Shown: positions 22,941 to 33,681, counted from the stretch's first letter. The stretch is 41,535 bases of DNA from Moraxellaceae bacterium (GCA_004173455.1 SECL01000028.1:1-41535), one strand, 5' to 3'. The notes: generated from the letters alone by a model not told the origin. Numbers and translations: made by a program.

Positions 22941-24005
22941 TCAGCGCTTTAAACTCGCTGTAAAGTTTAGCATGCGGTCTAATGGCATTTTGGCGCGCTG
23001 CGCCAGCGCCGGATCAACAAAAATTTCCTGATCACCGGTTCTAAGGACATGCAAAATATTGTCCAGCCCGTTCATGGCCATCCACGGGCAATGCGCACAG
23101 GAACGGCAAGTGGCGCCCTCACCCGCCGTTGGTGCTTCAATCAGGGTTTTACCCGGCGCTGCCTGCTGCATTTTATAAAAAATTCCGCGATCCGTGGCCA
23201 CAATCATGGTTTGATGCGGCAAGGTTTGTGCGGCTTTAATCAACTGGCTGGTACTGCCCACTGCATCGGCAATCGCCACCACAGATTCCGGTGATTCTGG
23301 ATGCACCAATACTGCCGCATCTGGGTACAAGGTTTTCATTTGGGCGATCCCGCGTGCGCGGAACTCTTCATGCACAATACAGGCGCCATCCCAGAGCAGC
23401 ATGTCGGCGCCGGTTTTTTTCTGAATATAACGCCCCAAATGCTGATCCGGTGCCCAGATAATTTTTTCACCCAGACTGTCCAGATGCTCAATAATCTCAA
23501 CGGCACAGCTGGAGGTTACCACCCAGTCTGCCCGTGCTTTGACTGCTGCCGACGTATTGGCATACACCACCACGGTATGATCGGGATGCTGGTCGCAAAA
23601 GGCACTGAATTCATCTACCGGGCACCCCAGATCCAGAGAACAGGTGGCTTCAAGGGTTGGCATAAGTACCGTTTTTTCAGGGGACAAAATCTTGGAAGTT
23701 TCTCCCATAAATTTGACGCCTGCCACCATCAGGGTCGTTGCCGGATGATCACGGCCAAAACGCGCCATTTCCAGTGAGTCGGAAACACAGCCACCCGTTG
23801 CCTCAGCCAGTGCCTGAATTTCGGGATCACAATAATAATGAGCCACCAGCACCGCATTACGCTGTTTTAGTTCAGCAGCAATTTCATCGTAGAGTGCCTG
23901 TTTTTCCACATTGGTGAGCTTGATTTCCTGGGGTTGACCCAAACGATCCAGATGCTCCTGCACCAGTGATTTGGCATCATTTTCAATCAGGATAGTTTCT
24001 GTCAT
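22941..24005 (-). CDS. nadA: Quinolinate synthase A
   Basis: The protein has 354 aa from ATG 24005; the frame extends to a TTG at 24026, which is less likely. NadA condenses iminoaspartate with dihydroxyacetone phosphate to quinolinate in NAD synthesis and carries a [4Fe-4S] cluster. Visible marks are [15 protein letters not shown] near 50, [12 protein letters not shown] and the cluster cysteines in [12 protein letters not shown] (near 115), [18 protein letters not shown], and [15 protein letters not shown] near 305. Length and motifs are complete. It starts the conserved chromosome to the right of the tRNAs. Confidence 0.96.
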   Translation of the reverse strand: MTETILIENDAKSLVQEHLDRLGQPQEIKLTNVEKQALYDEIAAELKQRNAVLVAHYYCDPEIQALAEATGGCVSDSLEMARFGRDHPATTLMVAGVKFMGETSKILSPEKTVLMPTLEATCSLDLGCPVDEFSAFCDQHPDHTVVVYANTSAAVKARADWVVTSSCAVEIIEHLDSLGEKIIWAPDQHLGRYIQKKTGADMLLWDGACIVHEEFRARGIAQMKTLYPDAAVLVHPESPESVVAIADAVGSTSQLIKAAQTLPHQTMIVATDRGIFYKMQQAAPGKTLIEAPTAGEGATCRSCAHCPWMAMNGLDNILHVLRTGDQEIFVDPALAQRAKMPLDRMLNFTASLKR

Positions 24006-24242
24006 GGGCGTGCATATCTCGTGCAATATTGAACATGGCTAACTTTAAACCAAAGCAATCAGATGAGCCCAGCAAATCGAACTGGCATTAATCACTGGCT
24101 TTAATTAAAAGGATGGCAGGACTCGTAGTATACGAGCAGATTATAATGTTTTTATAGGGTAAATTTGGTCAATTTCAATAGCACGGCTTTTTTGGGTCGT
24201 AAAAAACCAAGAGCACGCTCGAGGGCTGAAGGCCGCATCAAA

Positions 24243-24280
24243 CCGGCGCAGGCTCAATGCTTGCAATAACCCTGCGCCGG
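24243..24280. terminator. GC-rich hairpin downstream of the peroxiredoxin gene
   Basis: CCGGCGCAGG and CCTGCGCCGG pair perfectly around 18 nt. The T-run on the - strand is short (TTTG), so termination is plausible but not certain. Confidence 0.45.
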
Positions 24281-24313
24281 AATTTCAACAATTATTAAAA
24301 TCAAAACTCACCA

Positions 24314-24889
24314 TTAGGATTGCTGCTGTTTTAGAAAATCCAGCATGGTTTGGGCATCAGATACCTCAAACGGATCACTAGGGCAATTATCAGACAGGTT
24401 GGGTTCAGCAAAGATTTTGACAATTTTCTTGTTATCTACCAGCATGGCATAACGCCACGAACGGTCGCCAAAGCCCAGATTATCTTTTTTGACCAGCATA
24501 TTCATACCCTTGGTAAAGTCTGCATTGCCATCGGGTAGCATTTTGACATGATCAACGTCCAGTTTTTTGCTCCACTGGTACATGACAAACGCATCATTCA
24601 CGGCCACACAGTAAATATCGTCAATGCCCTGCTGTTTAAAGGCTTCATAATGTTGTTCATAACCAGGCAGATGTGTGCTGGAACAGGTGGGCGTAAAAGC
24701 ACCCGGTAATGCCACGACAATGACTTTGCGATCCTTAAAAATATCGTCCGTGCTTTTGTCTTCCCAGCGAAACGGATTTTCGCCGCCAATGCTTTCGTCA
24801 CGCACCCGGGTTTTGAATGTGACCTCAGGGACATAATCTGGAAATTCGCGCGATTGGTTTTGTGATTGCTGACTATTAGCTTGACTCAT
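24314..24889 (-). CDS. Prx5-type peroxiredoxin
   Basis: The protein has 191 aa from ATG 24889, chosen for AGGAAG upstream; the open frame continues to 24988. The peroxidatic cysteine lies in PGAFTPTCSSTHLPGYEQHY. GFGDRSWRYAMLVDNKKI is typical of the Prx5/AhpE-like group with thioredoxin or glutathione as reductant. A second Cys (SDNCPSDPFEVSDA) may resolve. It lacks a fused glutaredoxin. It would reduce hydrogen peroxide and organic peroxides in the cytoplasm. Confidence 0.92.
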   Translation of the reverse strand: MSQANSQQSQNQSREFPDYVPEVTFKTRVRDESIGGENPFRWEDKSTDDIFKDRKVIVVALPGAFTPTCSSTHLPGYEQHYEAFKQQGIDDIYCVAVNDAFVMYQWSKKLDVDHVKMLPDGNADFTKGMNMLVKKDNLGFGDRSWRYAMLVDNKKIVKIFAEPNLSDNCPSDPFEVSDAQTMLDFLKQQQS

Positions 24890-25195
24890 AATGACTATCT
24901 TCCTCTGCCTATACAAATAAAAATCATTGAAGCAGAAAAACGCTTTTTTTTGATTGTGGTTTAGTATTAAACACGCGTTGTTTTGCATCTTAAGGTTTTA
25001 AATATTTTTTAAGCCTTAATCCAGACTGTGCCTTTAACTCAGATAACCTTTTAAATTTAGCCCACCACTTAAATTCAGCCAAACACTTAAATTAAAAAAA
25101 TCACTTAAATTTAGACAGCTTAAACGCAGACAATCGTTCATCAAAAAACGGCCTCAAATGAGACCGTTTTTATGATATTTCAATGGCTAACCTGA
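24890..25195. repeat. Intergenic region with an 18-bp degenerate tandem repeat and a terminator
   Basis: Units resembling CACTTAAATTnAGnC start at 25048, 25066, 25084 and 25102, exactly 18 nt apart; a fifth, weaker one begins at 25030. At 25143-25171 a stem (AAACGG with CCGTTT, CTC with GAG) framed by A and T runs forms a rho-independent terminator for argJ. The peroxiredoxin promoter should be here too. Confidence 0.65.
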
Positions 25196-26416
25196 TTAAG
25201 ATCGGTAATCTGCATTAATTTTGACATAATCATAGGACAAATCACACGTCCATACCGTATCACTGGCTTCACCTCGACCCAGCGCAATACGGATGGTAAT
25301 TTCTTCCTGCTGCATTACCCGTGCGCCGTTCTCCTCACGATAATCCGGCGCTGCGCCGCCATCACGGCAGATTTGCACCTCATCCAGCCAGACCTGAACT
25401 TTTGATACATCCAGTTCTGGCACGCCGGCCTTGCCCACAGCAGCCAGGATACGCCCCCAGTTTGGGTCTGAGGCAAAAAATGCCGTTTTGATGAGTGGAG
25501 AATGCGCCACACTATAGGCAACATCACAGCATTCCTGCGTATCTCGGCCTTGTTCAACACGTACGGTAATGAATTTGGTCGCCCCCTCGCCATCCCGCAC
25601 AATGAGCTGTGCCAGACGGGTAAACACACGCTGTAAGGCAGCCAGTAGCGCCTCATAACGACTGTCCTGTACTGATTCGATCAGTGCCCCACCCGCTTTG
25701 CCCGTGGCGACCAGCACGCACGCATCATTGGTTGAGGTATCGCCATCGATGGTAATGCGATTAAACGATTGCTCTGTCACCGCGTTCAAGATGTCATTGA
25801 GCAATGGTTTGGCAATCGGCGCATCAGTCGCCACAAATGCCAGCATGGTGGCCATGTTAGGGCGAATCATGCCTGCCCCTTTGCTAATGCCGGTGATGGT
25901 GTAACGCTGCCCGTCGACTTCAATCAGTTCAGAGGCGCCTTTTGGCAAGGTATCGGTGGTCATGATTCCGGCAGCAGCATCACGCCACGCCTCAATCGAC
26001 AAGTCTTGTAATGCGGCTGGCAAACCCGCAATCAGTCGATCAACGGGCAACTGCTCGCCAATTACACCGGTAGAAAATGGCAAAACCTGATTGGCAGTCA
26101 CACCAGTCAATTGTGCCAGTGCCTGACAGGTTTCTGCTGCTGTTTCCATGCCCTGTAGACCCGTACCGGCATTGGCATTGCCAGTATTAATCACCAGATA
26201 ACGTGGTGTCGCCACTTGCAAGTGATGACGTGCCAGTTGTACCGGTGCGGCACAAAAGGCATTTTTGGTAAATACGGCAGCCACAGTAGCGTCTTCGGCC
26301 AGCTCAAATACCACCAGATCACGGCGGTTTTTATAACGTATATACGCTTCACTAATCCCGATTTTTACGCCCCGTATGGGAAGCATTTCCGGCATCGAAA
26401 GATCACCAACTGCCAT
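25196..26416 (-). CDS. argJ: Ornithine acetyltransferase / N-acetylglutamate synthase
   Basis: The 406-aa precursor is complete. ArgJ moves the acetyl group from N-acetylornithine to glutamate in the arginine pathway, and often also makes N-acetylglutamate from acetyl-CoA. It cleaves itself at the A-T bond in [20 protein letters not shown] near residue 190; the threonine is the nucleophile. [21 protein letters not shown] and [12 protein letters not shown] are conserved. The start follows AGGAATTAAATC. Terminator at 25143-25171. Confidence 0.96.
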   Translation of the reverse strand: MAVGDLSMPEMLPIRGVKIGISEAYIRYKNRRDLVVFELAEDATVAAVFTKNAFCAAPVQLARHHLQVATPRYLVINTGNANAGTGLQGMETAAETCQALAQLTGVTANQVLPFSTGVIGEQLPVDRLIAGLPAALQDLSIEAWRDAAAGIMTTDTLPKGASELIEVDGQRYTITGISKGAGMIRPNMATMLAFVATDAPIAKPLLNDILNAVTEQSFNRITIDGDTSTNDACVLVATGKAGGALIESVQDSRYEALLAALQRVFTRLAQLIVRDGEGATKFITVRVEQGRDTQECCDVAYSVAHSPLIKTAFFASDPNWGRILAAVGKAGVPELDVSKVQVWLDEVQICRDGGAAPDYREENGARVMQQEEITIRIALGRGEASDTVWTCDLSYDYVKINADYRS

Positions 26417-26514
26417 GATTTAATTCCTGTTATCGTCAGTTTGAAAAATTGGGCTTTTGCGCTGCTAGTATACAAAAAACGGTTGAATAAGCATGGACGG
26501 TTGCTAAAAAATTT

Positions 26515-26552
26515 AAGCTTTTTGCTGAATGGCTACTGTCAGCAAAAAGCTT
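26515..26552 (-). terminator. Terminator of the MliC-like gene
   Basis: AAGCTTTTTGCTGA and its exact complement form a 14-bp stem with a 10-nt loop; on the - strand AAATTTTTT follows. It overlaps the stop codon of the gene. Confidence 0.7.
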
Positions 26553-27040
26553 TATACCGGTTGCTGACAGCGCATCAGCAATTGTTCCTTATCGGGTGTG
26601 GCAGTGTGATCAAGCGTCATGCCAATGAGTCGGGCTTCGAGTCCCTGCATGTGCCAGCGCATGCCCTGACCCGCATTGATGCCCTGTTCGGTGGCATACA
26701 GCTTGCCAATCTGTGAAGATACACGGTAGAGCTGATATTGCTGGCCATTAATAATCAGTGACACGGTGCTTGGTTTTACATTGATTGCCGAATATATGGC
26801 CTGAACCGATTTTTGGTCATCACACTGATAAGTCACACTTATAGGTGCTTCAGACGCATTGGAGACACGCGCTGATTGTGCTTTATCTGATTTTGCTACT
26901 GCCTGCTGCTCATCGTGCTGATCTGTTTTGTCGCCCTTCTTGGCTGCATCAAGGCTGGCCTGATGATGACAGGTAATTGAAGCAATCATAACGCTACTTG
27001 CAATCAACAACCACGGCAACAGATTTTTACCCACTTTCAT
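26552..27040 (-). CDS. MliC-like periplasmic protein (lysozyme inhibitor family)
   Basis: The 162-aa precursor has a hydrophobic signal (LLPWLLIASSVMIASITC); the cysteine could be lipidated, but SITC is a poor lipobox. A polar linker (residues 28-65) leads to a MliC-like domain: VTYQCDDQKSVQAIYS, SLIINGQQYQLYRV, then YATEQG and MRWHMQGLEARL. MliC proteins inhibit C-type lysozyme. The linker is long for the family. ATG follows GGAAAAGTAA. It is downstream of secA but behind a terminator. Confidence 0.7.
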   Translation of the reverse strand: MKVGKNLLPWLLIASSVMIASITCHHQASLDAAKKGDKTDQHDEQQAVAKSDKAQSARVSNASEAPISVTYQCDDQKSVQAIYSAINVKPSTVSLIINGQQYQLYRVSSQIGKLYATEQGINAGQGMRWHMQGLEARLIGMTLDHTATPDKEQLLMRCQQPV

Positions 27041-27135
27041 TTACTTTTCCAAATCACACATAACAATGTACTGTTAACGCTAAATAAGTCAAATCGGACG
27101 ACATGATATTGTTTAGCCTGACTACAATCTCATGT

Positions 27136-27163
27136 AAAAAAACGGGCTATTTGCCCGTTTTTT
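27136..27163. terminator. Bidirectional terminator downstream of secA
   Basis: A-run, stem ACGGGC with GCCCGT, loop TATTT, then T-run. On the - strand it ends secA. Confidence 0.85.
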
Positions 27164-27191
27164 CGTATTACACAACCAATAACGCAGTCAA

Positions 27192-29942
27192 TTAAGCCAG
27201 ACGACCATGACACTGTTTGAATTTTTTACCAGAACCACAAGGACATGGCGAATTACGGCTCACATTGCCGTAGGGATTATTGCCCTGTTGCTGGAGTGCG
27301 CGCTGTTCTTCCGCCTGATTTAAGGCAGCCAGTTCAGGATCCTGATGCATTTCACCGGTCAGTCCATCCATTTCACTGTGCTGGAACGACAGCTTCATGG
27401 ACTCTGCATCACGTTGCTGCTGGGCTTCCAGTTCAGCCAGTTCTTCGGCAGTTGGCAGGTGAACTCGTGCCAGATCCTGCACCACTTCACTTTTGATACC
27501 GCCGAGCAAGGCCTGAAACAGGCTGAACGCTTCACGCTTGTATTCCTGCTCAGGATTCTTTTGCGCATAGCCGCGCAAGTGAATCCCCTGACGCAGGTAA
27601 TCCATGGCAGCCAGATGTTCTTTCCAGTGCTTGTCCAGCGATTGCAGCATGAAATGACGTTCCAGCATCGGTGCTGTATCTTCACCCATTTGCTCGCGGC
27701 GAGCGATATAGCGGTCTGTACCGGCCTGAATAATTTTATCGAGCAGGGATTCTTCATCCAGACGCCGGTCTTCGTTTAACCATTGCTGCACTGGCAAATC
27801 AAGGCTTAATTCCTCTTGCAAGGCCGCTTCCAGCCCTAGCACATCCCATTGGTCTTCAATGCTACCCGGCGGAATGTAATTACCCACCAGACCGGCAATC
27901 ACATCATGGTGCATGTTGAGGATGCCATCCTGTAGCGAGCTTTCTGCCAAAATAGCATCACGCTGGCCATAGATGATTTTGCGCTGCTCATTGGCAACAT
28001 CATCATATTTGAGCAGGTTTTTACGAATATCAAAGTTGCGGGCTTCTACCTTGCGCTGGGCATTTTCAATAGAACGACTGACCATTTTATGTTCAATGGC
28101 TTCATCTTCTTTTAAACCCATCGCGCGCATCATGCCAACCACACGGTCACCGGCAAAAATACGCATCAGGTCATCTTCAAGCGACAGGTAAAAACGGGAA
28201 ACACCCGGATCACCCTGACGGCCTGCACGACCACGTAGCTGATTATCAATCCGTCGCGATTCATGCCGCTCAGAGCCAATAATATGCAAGCCACCGGCGT
28301 CTAGTACTTGCTGGTGATTGACTTCCCATTCCTGCTTGAGCTGTTCTAGCTGCTCAGGTGTTGGGTTTTCGAGGTGGCCAGCCAGAGCTTTCCAGTTACC
28401 ACCGAGCAGAATGTCCGTACCCCGGCCAGCCATGTTGGTGGCAATGGTCACGGCACCGGGACGACCTGCCTGCGCAATGATGTCTGCTTCGCGCTCATGC
28501 TGCTTGGCATTGAGGACTTCGTGCGCAATACCAGCCTGAGTCAGCTTGTTCGATAAATATTCACTGCCTTCAATCGTAGCAGTACCCACCAGAATCGGAG
28601 CATTCTTTTCAGTTTTGATCTGTCTGATTTCTTCAATGATGGCGTTGTACTTGCCTTCACGGGTAAGGAAAATCAGGTCATTCTGGTCATTACGCACCAT
28701 TGGGCGATGCGTTGGAATAATCACCACGTCCAGATTGTAGATCTGCTGGAATTCGGTGGCTTCAGTGTCGGCAGTACCAGTCATCCCTGCCAGCTTGGTG
28801 TAAAGGCGGAAATAATTCTGGAATGTGGTGGTGGCCAGTGTCTGGTTTTCCGGCTGGATATTGACGCCTTCTTTGGCTTCAACCGCCTGATGCAAGCCTT
28901 CTGACCAGCGGCGACCCTGCATGGTACGGCCAGTGTGCTCATCCACAATCACAATTTCGCCATCATGCACCAGATAATGCACGTCACGCTGGAACAAGTG
29001 ATGGGCACGTACTGCCGCATTGACATGATGCACCAGATTCAGGTTGGCTGCCGAATACAGGCTTTCACCCTCTGCCAGCAAACCCATTTCAATCAGTTGC
29101 TGTTCCACAAACTCATAGCCGGTTTCGGATATTTCAATGGAACGCTGTTTTTCATCAATCCAGAAATGACCACCATCCGGTACGTTTTCTTCTTTCTGAC
29201 GCTTGAGACGTGGCGCCAGCAGGTTGATCATGGCATAAAGACGCGAGGAATCCTCGCTCTGGCCAGAAATAATCAGTGGCGTACGTGCTTCATCAATGAG
29301 GATGGAATCCACTTCATCAATAATGGCAAAGTTCAGGCCACGCTGTTTTTTTTCTTCTAGCGAAAACACCATGTTATCGCGCAGATAATCAAAGCCAAAT
29401 TCGTTGTTAGTGCCGTAAGTAATATCGGCGCGGTAAGCATCACTTTTTTCTGGTGGCGGTTGCATGGAGTAAATCACGCCAATGCTTAAGCCCAGAAACT
29501 CAAATAACGGACGGTTCAGCTCGGCATCACGCGAAGCCAGATAGTCGTTGACTGTAATGACATGGACACCATTACCACTAATGGCATTGAGATAGCACGC
29601 CAGTGTACCCATCAGGGTTTTACCTTCACCCGTGCGCATTTCGGCAATTTTGCCTTCATGCAAGGTCATCCCGCCAATAAGCTGCACATCGTAATGCCGC
29701 ATGCCCAGTACACGTTTGGCCGCTTCACGACACACCGCAAAAGCTTCCGGCAATAGCTTGTCCAGTGTTTCGCCTTGCTGGTATCGCTGCCTGAACTCTA
29801 CAGTTTTCTGGGCTAGCTCAGCATCGCTTAACACTGATATCGTCGGTTCTAGTGCATTAATGGCTTCGACATTTTTGCGCATTCTTTTGAGCTCACGCTC
29901 ATTCTTAGTACCGAAGACACCTCCGATAAGACTTGCTAACAT
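27192..29942 (-). CDS. secA: Protein translocase ATPase SecA
   Basis: The 916-aa protein is complete. SecA drives preproteins through Sec[14 protein letters not shown] (Walker A) is near residue 105, [23 protein letters not shown] near 208, the second nucleotide-binding fold has [14 protein letters not shown] and [16 protein letters not shown], and the C-terminal zinc-binding tail is [14 protein letters not shown], which binds SecB. Start ATG at 29942. It stands alone between a terminator and a 312-nt upstream region. Confidence 0.99.
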   Translation of the reverse strand: MLASLIGGVFGTKNERELKRMRKNVEAINALEPTISVLSDAELAQKTVEFRQRYQQGETLDKLLPEAFAVCREAAKRVLGMRHYDVQLIGGMTLHEGKIAEMRTGEGKTLMGTLACYLNAISGNGVHVITVNDYLASRDAELNRPLFEFLGLSIGVIYSMQPPPEKSDAYRADITYGTNNEFGFDYLRDNMVFSLEEKKQRGLNFAIIDEVDSILIDEARTPLIISGQSEDSSRLYAMINLLAPRLKRQKEENVPDGGHFWIDEKQRSIEISETGYEFVEQQLIEMGLLAEGESLYSAANLNLVHHVNAAVRAHHLFQRDVHYLVHDGEIVIVDEHTGRTMQGRRWSEGLHQAVEAKEGVNIQPENQTLATTTFQNYFRLYTKLAGMTGTADTEATEFQQIYNLDVVIIPTHRPMVRNDQNDLIFLTREGKYNAIIEEIRQIKTEKNAPILVGTATIEGSEYLSNKLTQAGIAHEVLNAKQHEREADIIAQAGRPGAVTIATNMAGRGTDILLGGNWKALAGHLENPTPEQLEQLKQEWEVNHQQVLDAGGLHIIGSERHESRRIDNQLRGRAGRQGDPGVSRFYLSLEDDLMRIFAGDRVVGMMRAMGLKEDEAIEHKMVSRSIENAQRKVEARNFDIRKNLLKYDDVANEQRKIIYGQRDAILAESSLQDGILNMHHDVIAGLVGNYIPPGSIEDQWDVLGLEAALQEELSLDLPVQQWLNEDRRLDEESLLDKIIQAGTDRYIARREQMGEDTAPMLERHFMLQSLDKHWKEHLAAMDYLRQGIHLRGYAQKNPEQEYKREAFSLFQALLGGIKSEVVQDLARVHLPTAEELAELEAQQQRDAESMKLSFQHSEMDGLTGEMHQDPELAALNQAEEQRALQQQGNNPYGNVSRNSPCPCGSGKKFKQCHGRLA

Positions 29943-30254
29943 GGACTAAACTCTCAAATACCCTAACTTAAAGATGAACAGCGTTATTTTTGCCTGTTGG
30001 CTATTATGGTGGCAGCTTAAATAAGTGCAAGTGCTAGATGACAAAGAAACTGCAAAAAGCTGATTTTATTTTGTCGCCATGAGGGAGCCTGACCGGTTAT
30101 GACAAGGTTTAACAGGGAGTTTTAGCGCGTTGCTTATCTACAAAAATGATATATAAATGCAAAAACATTGCTTTTCAATTCAATGAGATTGGGTGCATAG
30201 TACAGCTTGCTTAACGACTCAACTGAGTACACAGACAATAAAAGGAGCATAAAC
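29943..30254. other. Divergent intergenic region between secA and the 1-Cys peroxiredoxin
   Basis: The region must hold both promoters but I can assign neither with confidence. The ribosome-binding site AAAGGAG (8 nt before ATG 30255) fixes the rightward start. No RNA gene or repeat seen. Confidence 0.4.
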
Positions 30255-30893
30255 ATGACTATTCGTTTAGGCGATACCGCCCCTGATTTTGAACAGGATT
30301 CCAGCGAAGGCACGATCAAGTTTCACGAGTGGCTGGGTGATAGCTGGGGTGTGCTATTTTCACATCCGGCGGACTATACCCCGGTATGCACCACTGAGCT
30401 GGGTCTAACTGCAAAACTGAAAGATGAATTTGCCAAGCGCGATGTAAAAGCCATTGCCCTGTCTGTTGACGATGTCGAATCACACAAGGGCTGGATTAAC
30501 GATATTAACCAAACCCAGAACTGTCAGGTTAATTTTCCAATTATTGCCGATCAGGATCGCAAGGTTTCTGAGCTGTACGGTTTTATTCATCCGAATGCCA
30601 GTGACACCCTCACCGTGCGCTCACTGGTGATTATTGATCCAAATAAAAAAGTGCGCCTGATCATTACCTATCCAGCCAGCACGGGTCGTAATTTTAATGA
30701 AGTATTGCGTGTGATTGATTCACTGCAACTGACTGATAATCACAAGGTTGCAACGCCCGGTAACTGGAATCAGGGTGATGATGTGGTCATTGTGCCATCC
30801 ATTAAGGATGAAGAAGAAATCAAGCAGCGTTTCCCTAAAGGATACAAGGCCATTACGCCGTATCTGCGCATGACGCCACAGCCAGATAAATAA
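30255..30893 (+). CDS. 1-Cys (Prx6-type) peroxiredoxin
   Basis: The protein has 212 aa from ATG 30255. The peroxidatic cysteine is in FSHPADYTPVCTTELG (near residue 47), followed by VDDVESHKGW and the long C-terminal arm GNWNQGDDVVIVPSIKDEE..RFPKGY that marks the Prx6 group. There is no resolving cysteine in the usual place. It reduces peroxides in the cytoplasm. A good terminator follows. Confidence 0.95.
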   Translation: MTIRLGDTAPDFEQDSSEGTIKFHEWLGDSWGVLFSHPADYTPVCTTELGLTAKLKDEFAKRDVKAIALSVDDVESHKGWINDINQTQNCQVNFPIIADQDRKVSELYGFIHPNASDTLTVRSLVIIDPNKKVRLIITYPASTGRNFNEVLRVIDSLQLTDNHKVATPGNWNQGDDVVIVPSIKDEEEIKQRFPKGYKAITPYLRMTPQPDK

Positions 30894-30917
30894 TTGATGT
30901 AAGCAAGCCTCGACACA

Positions 30918-30950
30918 ACACGCCCTGTCACTGATAGGGCGTGTTTTTTT
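30918..30950 (+). terminator. Rho-independent terminator
   Basis: ACACGCCCT and AGGGCGTGT pair perfectly around 9 nt, followed by seven T. It ends the 1-Cys peroxiredoxin gene. Confidence 0.9.
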
Positions 30951-31051
30951 ATGCGCTAAATTTGAACTGAATTACTGCATATTCCGCTATCCCTAAAAGC
31001 GCGTGAAGTTATTTAACATGAATATCATTTAAGCAAAATTTAAGTTTGGTC

Positions 31052-31783
31052 ATGCAAAACTGTTTTTTTGATCCGTCAGGAATTCAGGTGCGCAAACCAA
31101 CTTGGCAGGTAATATTCATCTTAGTGCTTTGCAGCATATTGTTGTCCTGTATTTCAACACCTGCATTACCTGATAATAAACGTCCCTTAAGCTGGGCACA
31201 GTCTATTGATCCTGCTTTGAACCTATATCAGGTTGATCAGCATTTATATCGTAGCCAACAGCCAAGCGCATCTAATGTAGCCTTATTACAACGCCTGCAT
31301 ATTGGCACGGTCATTAATTTACGTAACAGTCAAACTGATCAGGATTTATCTGGCGTAGCACCCTTGATGCTGATTAATGTTCCCATGCAAACGTGGGCAA
31401 TCAGTAGTGAAGAAATTGCGCATGCCTTGATACAGATTCAGGATCATAGGCAACAATCTAATGTGCTGGTGCATTGTCAACATGGCGCAGATCGCACCGG
31501 CGTGGTGATTGCCATGTATCGGATTATTTATCAGCACTGGACAATCGATGCTGCGCGCGATGAAATGAAACACGGCGGATTTGGTTTCCATCCGATCTGG
31601 ATCAATATTGATCATTTCTTTGCGCCAAAATATATTCAACAGATTAAGCAAGATATTCAAAAAGATCAGCAAAACAATCAGCAAAAAGACATGAAAAATA
31701 ATGGACTAAAACAGGCTGAATTAAACTATAGGGAAAAGACTAGACATCAATTATCACGCGTTGCATCACCGAATGCACGCTAA
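31052..31783 (+). CDS. Lipoprotein dual-specificity phosphatase-like protein
   Basis: The protein has 243 aa from ATG 31052. A signal (VIFILVLCSILLSC) with lipobox LLSC near residue 34 suggests a lipoprotein. The domain has LYRSQQPS, IGTVINLRNS and the signature HCQHGADRTG, with nucleophile Cys and binding Arg of cysteine-based phosphatases. Similar bacterial proteins act on phosphotyrosine, phosphoinositides or nucleotides; the substrate is not clear. The C-terminus (residues 207-243) is a Gln/Lys/Asn-rich tail. Confidence 0.82.
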   Translation: MQNCFFDPSGIQVRKPTWQVIFILVLCSILLSCISTPALPDNKRPLSWAQSIDPALNLYQVDQHLYRSQQPSASNVALLQRLHIGTVINLRNSQTDQDLSGVAPLMLINVPMQTWAISSEEIAHALIQIQDHRQQSNVLVHCQHGADRTGVVIAMYRIIYQHWTIDAARDEMKHGGFGFHPIWINIDHFFAPKYIQQIKQDIQKDQQNNQQKDMKNNGLKQAELNYREKTRHQLSRVASPNAR

Positions 31784-31799
31784 CAAACACGGGCAAAAA

Positions 31800-32198
31800 C
31801 TATGGTTTATTGGCTGGATAGCAGGGTCGATCCACATTGGTTTCAAGCCAAGGTGAGCGTGAATCACAAAAAATTTCGTATGCGGGTGCTGGAATATGCC
31901 CTTCCTTCACTGTGCCCAAGCGCAGTCGGATCACTTCTGGCATGTCCATCCGCTGGCTAAATAGCGGACTAGCGCAATTGCTGCAAAATACCCGACGTTT
32001 GTTAGGTGAGGCAAAGTAGGATTTTAACAACGCCTGCCCTTGCACAATATGAAAGGCAGACAGTTGAACAGGTGCGTTGGTAGCAAATGGCGTGCCTTGT
32101 GCCTGCTTGCACTGGTGACAATGACACATCGCCACTTCATCAATTTCACCCTGATACTCATATTGAACACCCTGACACAAGCAATGACCTTTAAGCAT
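31800..32198 (-). CDS. GFA/CENP-V-type zinc protein
   Basis: The 132-aa protein begins HCLCQGVQYEY and continues with CHCHQCKQAQGTPFATN and RVFCSNCASPLF, the zinc-binding cysteine pattern of the GFA (glutathione-dependent formaldehyde-activating enzyme-like) family. The true substrate of such small members is usually unknown. It is convergent with the phosphatase gene, 16 nt between stops. Confidence 0.88.
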   Translation of the reverse strand: MLKGHCLCQGVQYEYQGEIDEVAMCHCHQCKQAQGTPFATNAPVQLSAFHIVQGQALLKSYFASPNKRRVFCSNCASPLFSQRMDMPEVIRLRLGTVKEGHIPAPAYEIFCDSRSPWLETNVDRPCYPANKP

Positions 32199-32310
32199 AA
32201 AAATTGCCTATTGTGTTTTTTAGGCGCTGGTCAATACGCGCTCAACGCCTGAGCTGAGTTGTTGTATGCTAGATCAAAGGATTTTAAATCCTGCTTGCAT
32301 TGCTTAACGC

Positions 32311-33681
32311 TTAGTTCTTATTGCTCGAGCTGGTTTCAGGAGGTTGCCAGTCAATCACCCACGCACTCTTGGCATTAAGGCTATCATCTTTAGCCACCTG
32401 AGTGCGCAAAGCATCGGCAGCAGCTCTGCCTTTTTCAGGCCCGACCATCACGCGCACCCCTTTGGAAGTCTGGCTGGTTTTGACCTTATAGCCCTTGGCA
32501 CGCAGTTTGGCCACCACGGAATCAGCACTGGCCTGACTGGCAGCAATCGACACCTGCACCATCCAGGGCTTGGTATCGCCTTCTAAAATAGCCCGACCGC
32601 GTTCTTCTTCCAGTTTTTTGCTGGCTGCCTGTAAGTCTTTATCATCATTACTGGCATTTTTACGCTGCGCTGCTTCAGCCTCCTGCTTTTTACGCGCTTC
32701 ATCTTTTTTTGCCTGTTCTTTCTTGGCGTCTTCTTTTTTACCATCATCCAGTTTTTTCAGCTCATCCGCTTTACGCTTGGCCGCAAGTTCTGCGTCTTTT
32801 TTGCGTTTAGCGTCATCGTCTGCTTTGGTTTTGGCTTGCTGTTCTAGTTGCTTTTTGGTTTTGGCATCGTCTTCTGCCTTGCGCTTGGCGGTTAAAGCAT
32901 CGTCTTTTTTACGCTGGGCTTCCTGTTCGGCCTGTCGTTTGGCTGCCAGCTCAGCGTCTTTTTTATTGGCTTCGGCTTGTTTTTTCTGCGCGTCAGCTTG
33001 TTTCTTTTTTACTTCTGCTTCTGCTTTACGATCAGCAACAGCTTGCAAGCGATCTTTTTCCAGTTTTTCAGCCTGAGCCTTTTGTAAGGCTTCTTTTTCA
33101 CTGCGCGCTTTTTCAGCCTTGTCGCGTGCTGCCTGTGCTGCCTGCTCTGCCTGTACACTGGCTTTTTGTGCTTCATCAGCACGCACATTGGCCTGTGCAG
33201 CCAAGCGTTCTATTTCCGCACGTTGGTCGGCTGTTTTTTGCTGGACATCAGCATCTACCAGTTCTGGTGGAATGGAGTCGGAGCTTTCCATTTGGGCATC
33301 CAGCTTGGCCTGACGGCGTGCTAGCTGGTTGGCATATTCTTCGGCGGCTTTACGTGCGGCTTCTGCTTCTGCTTTTTGTTGTAAGGCCAGATATTCAGCG
33401 GTTCGCGCTTCCTGTTCGGCAACCGCTTTTTCACGCTGGGCACGTTGTTTTTCTAGCAAGCGACGTTCGGTTTCGACATCAATGGATAAGGGCTGCAACT
33501 CGGCATCTTTCCAGCTTTGGGCAGGCGTCGTCTGTTGCTGGCTCACCGTTTGACGGGCTTGTAAGTCTGCGCTGTTTAATGCCTGCTCGCCTTGTCCTTT
33601 TAACAACAATGCAGCCAGTAATGCCCCTCCACCCAGCAATACAACGCCACCCATCCAACGCTGCTTATTGTTCATTGCCAT
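32311..33681 (-). CDS. dedD: DedD-like SPOR-domain protein with long coiled coil
   Basis: The protein has 456 aa from ATG 33681, or 454 from ATG 33675, which overlaps the folC stop as ATGA. A transmembrane segment (GGVVLLGGGALLAALLL) near residue 15 anchors it in the inner membrane. Residues 80-360 are an Ala/Lys/Gln/Glu-rich coiled coil, and residues 375-445 are a SPOR domain (PWMVQVSIAASQASADSVVA, then GYKVKTS and VRVMVGPEKGRAAADALR), which binds denuded peptidoglycan at the septum. The position after accD-folC matches DedD of E. coli. The helical region is much longer than in E. coli DedD (about 220 aa in total). Confidence 0.85.
   Translation of the reverse strand: MAMNNKQRWMGGVVLLGGGALLAALLLKGQGEQALNSADLQARQTVSQQQTTPAQSWKDAELQPLSIDVETERRLLEKQRAQREKAVAEQEARTAEYLALQQKAEAEAARKAAEEYANQLARRQAKLDAQMESSDSIPPELVDADVQQKTADQRAEIERLAAQANVRADEAQKASVQAEQAAQAARDKAEKARSEKEALQKAQAEKLEKDRLQAVADRKAEAEVKKKQADAQKKQAEANKKDAELAAKRQAEQEAQRKKDDALTAKRKAEDDAKTKKQLEQQAKTKADDDAKRKKDAELAAKRKADELKKLDDGKKEDAKKEQAKKDEARKKQEAEAAQRKNASNDDKDLQAASKKLEEERGRAILEGDTKPWMVQVSIAASQASADSVVAKLRAKGYKVKTSQTSKGVRVMVGPEKGRAAADALRTQVAKDDSLNAKSAWVIDWQPPETSSSNKN

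Noticed and set aside
27245-29949. Many + strand frames opposite secA
   Set aside because: Low-complexity antisense shadows without start signals; secA is complete on the - strand.
32570-33076. 168-aa Ser/Ala-rich frame on the + strand
   Set aside because: It is the antisense shadow of the Ala/Lys-rich coiled coil of dedD.
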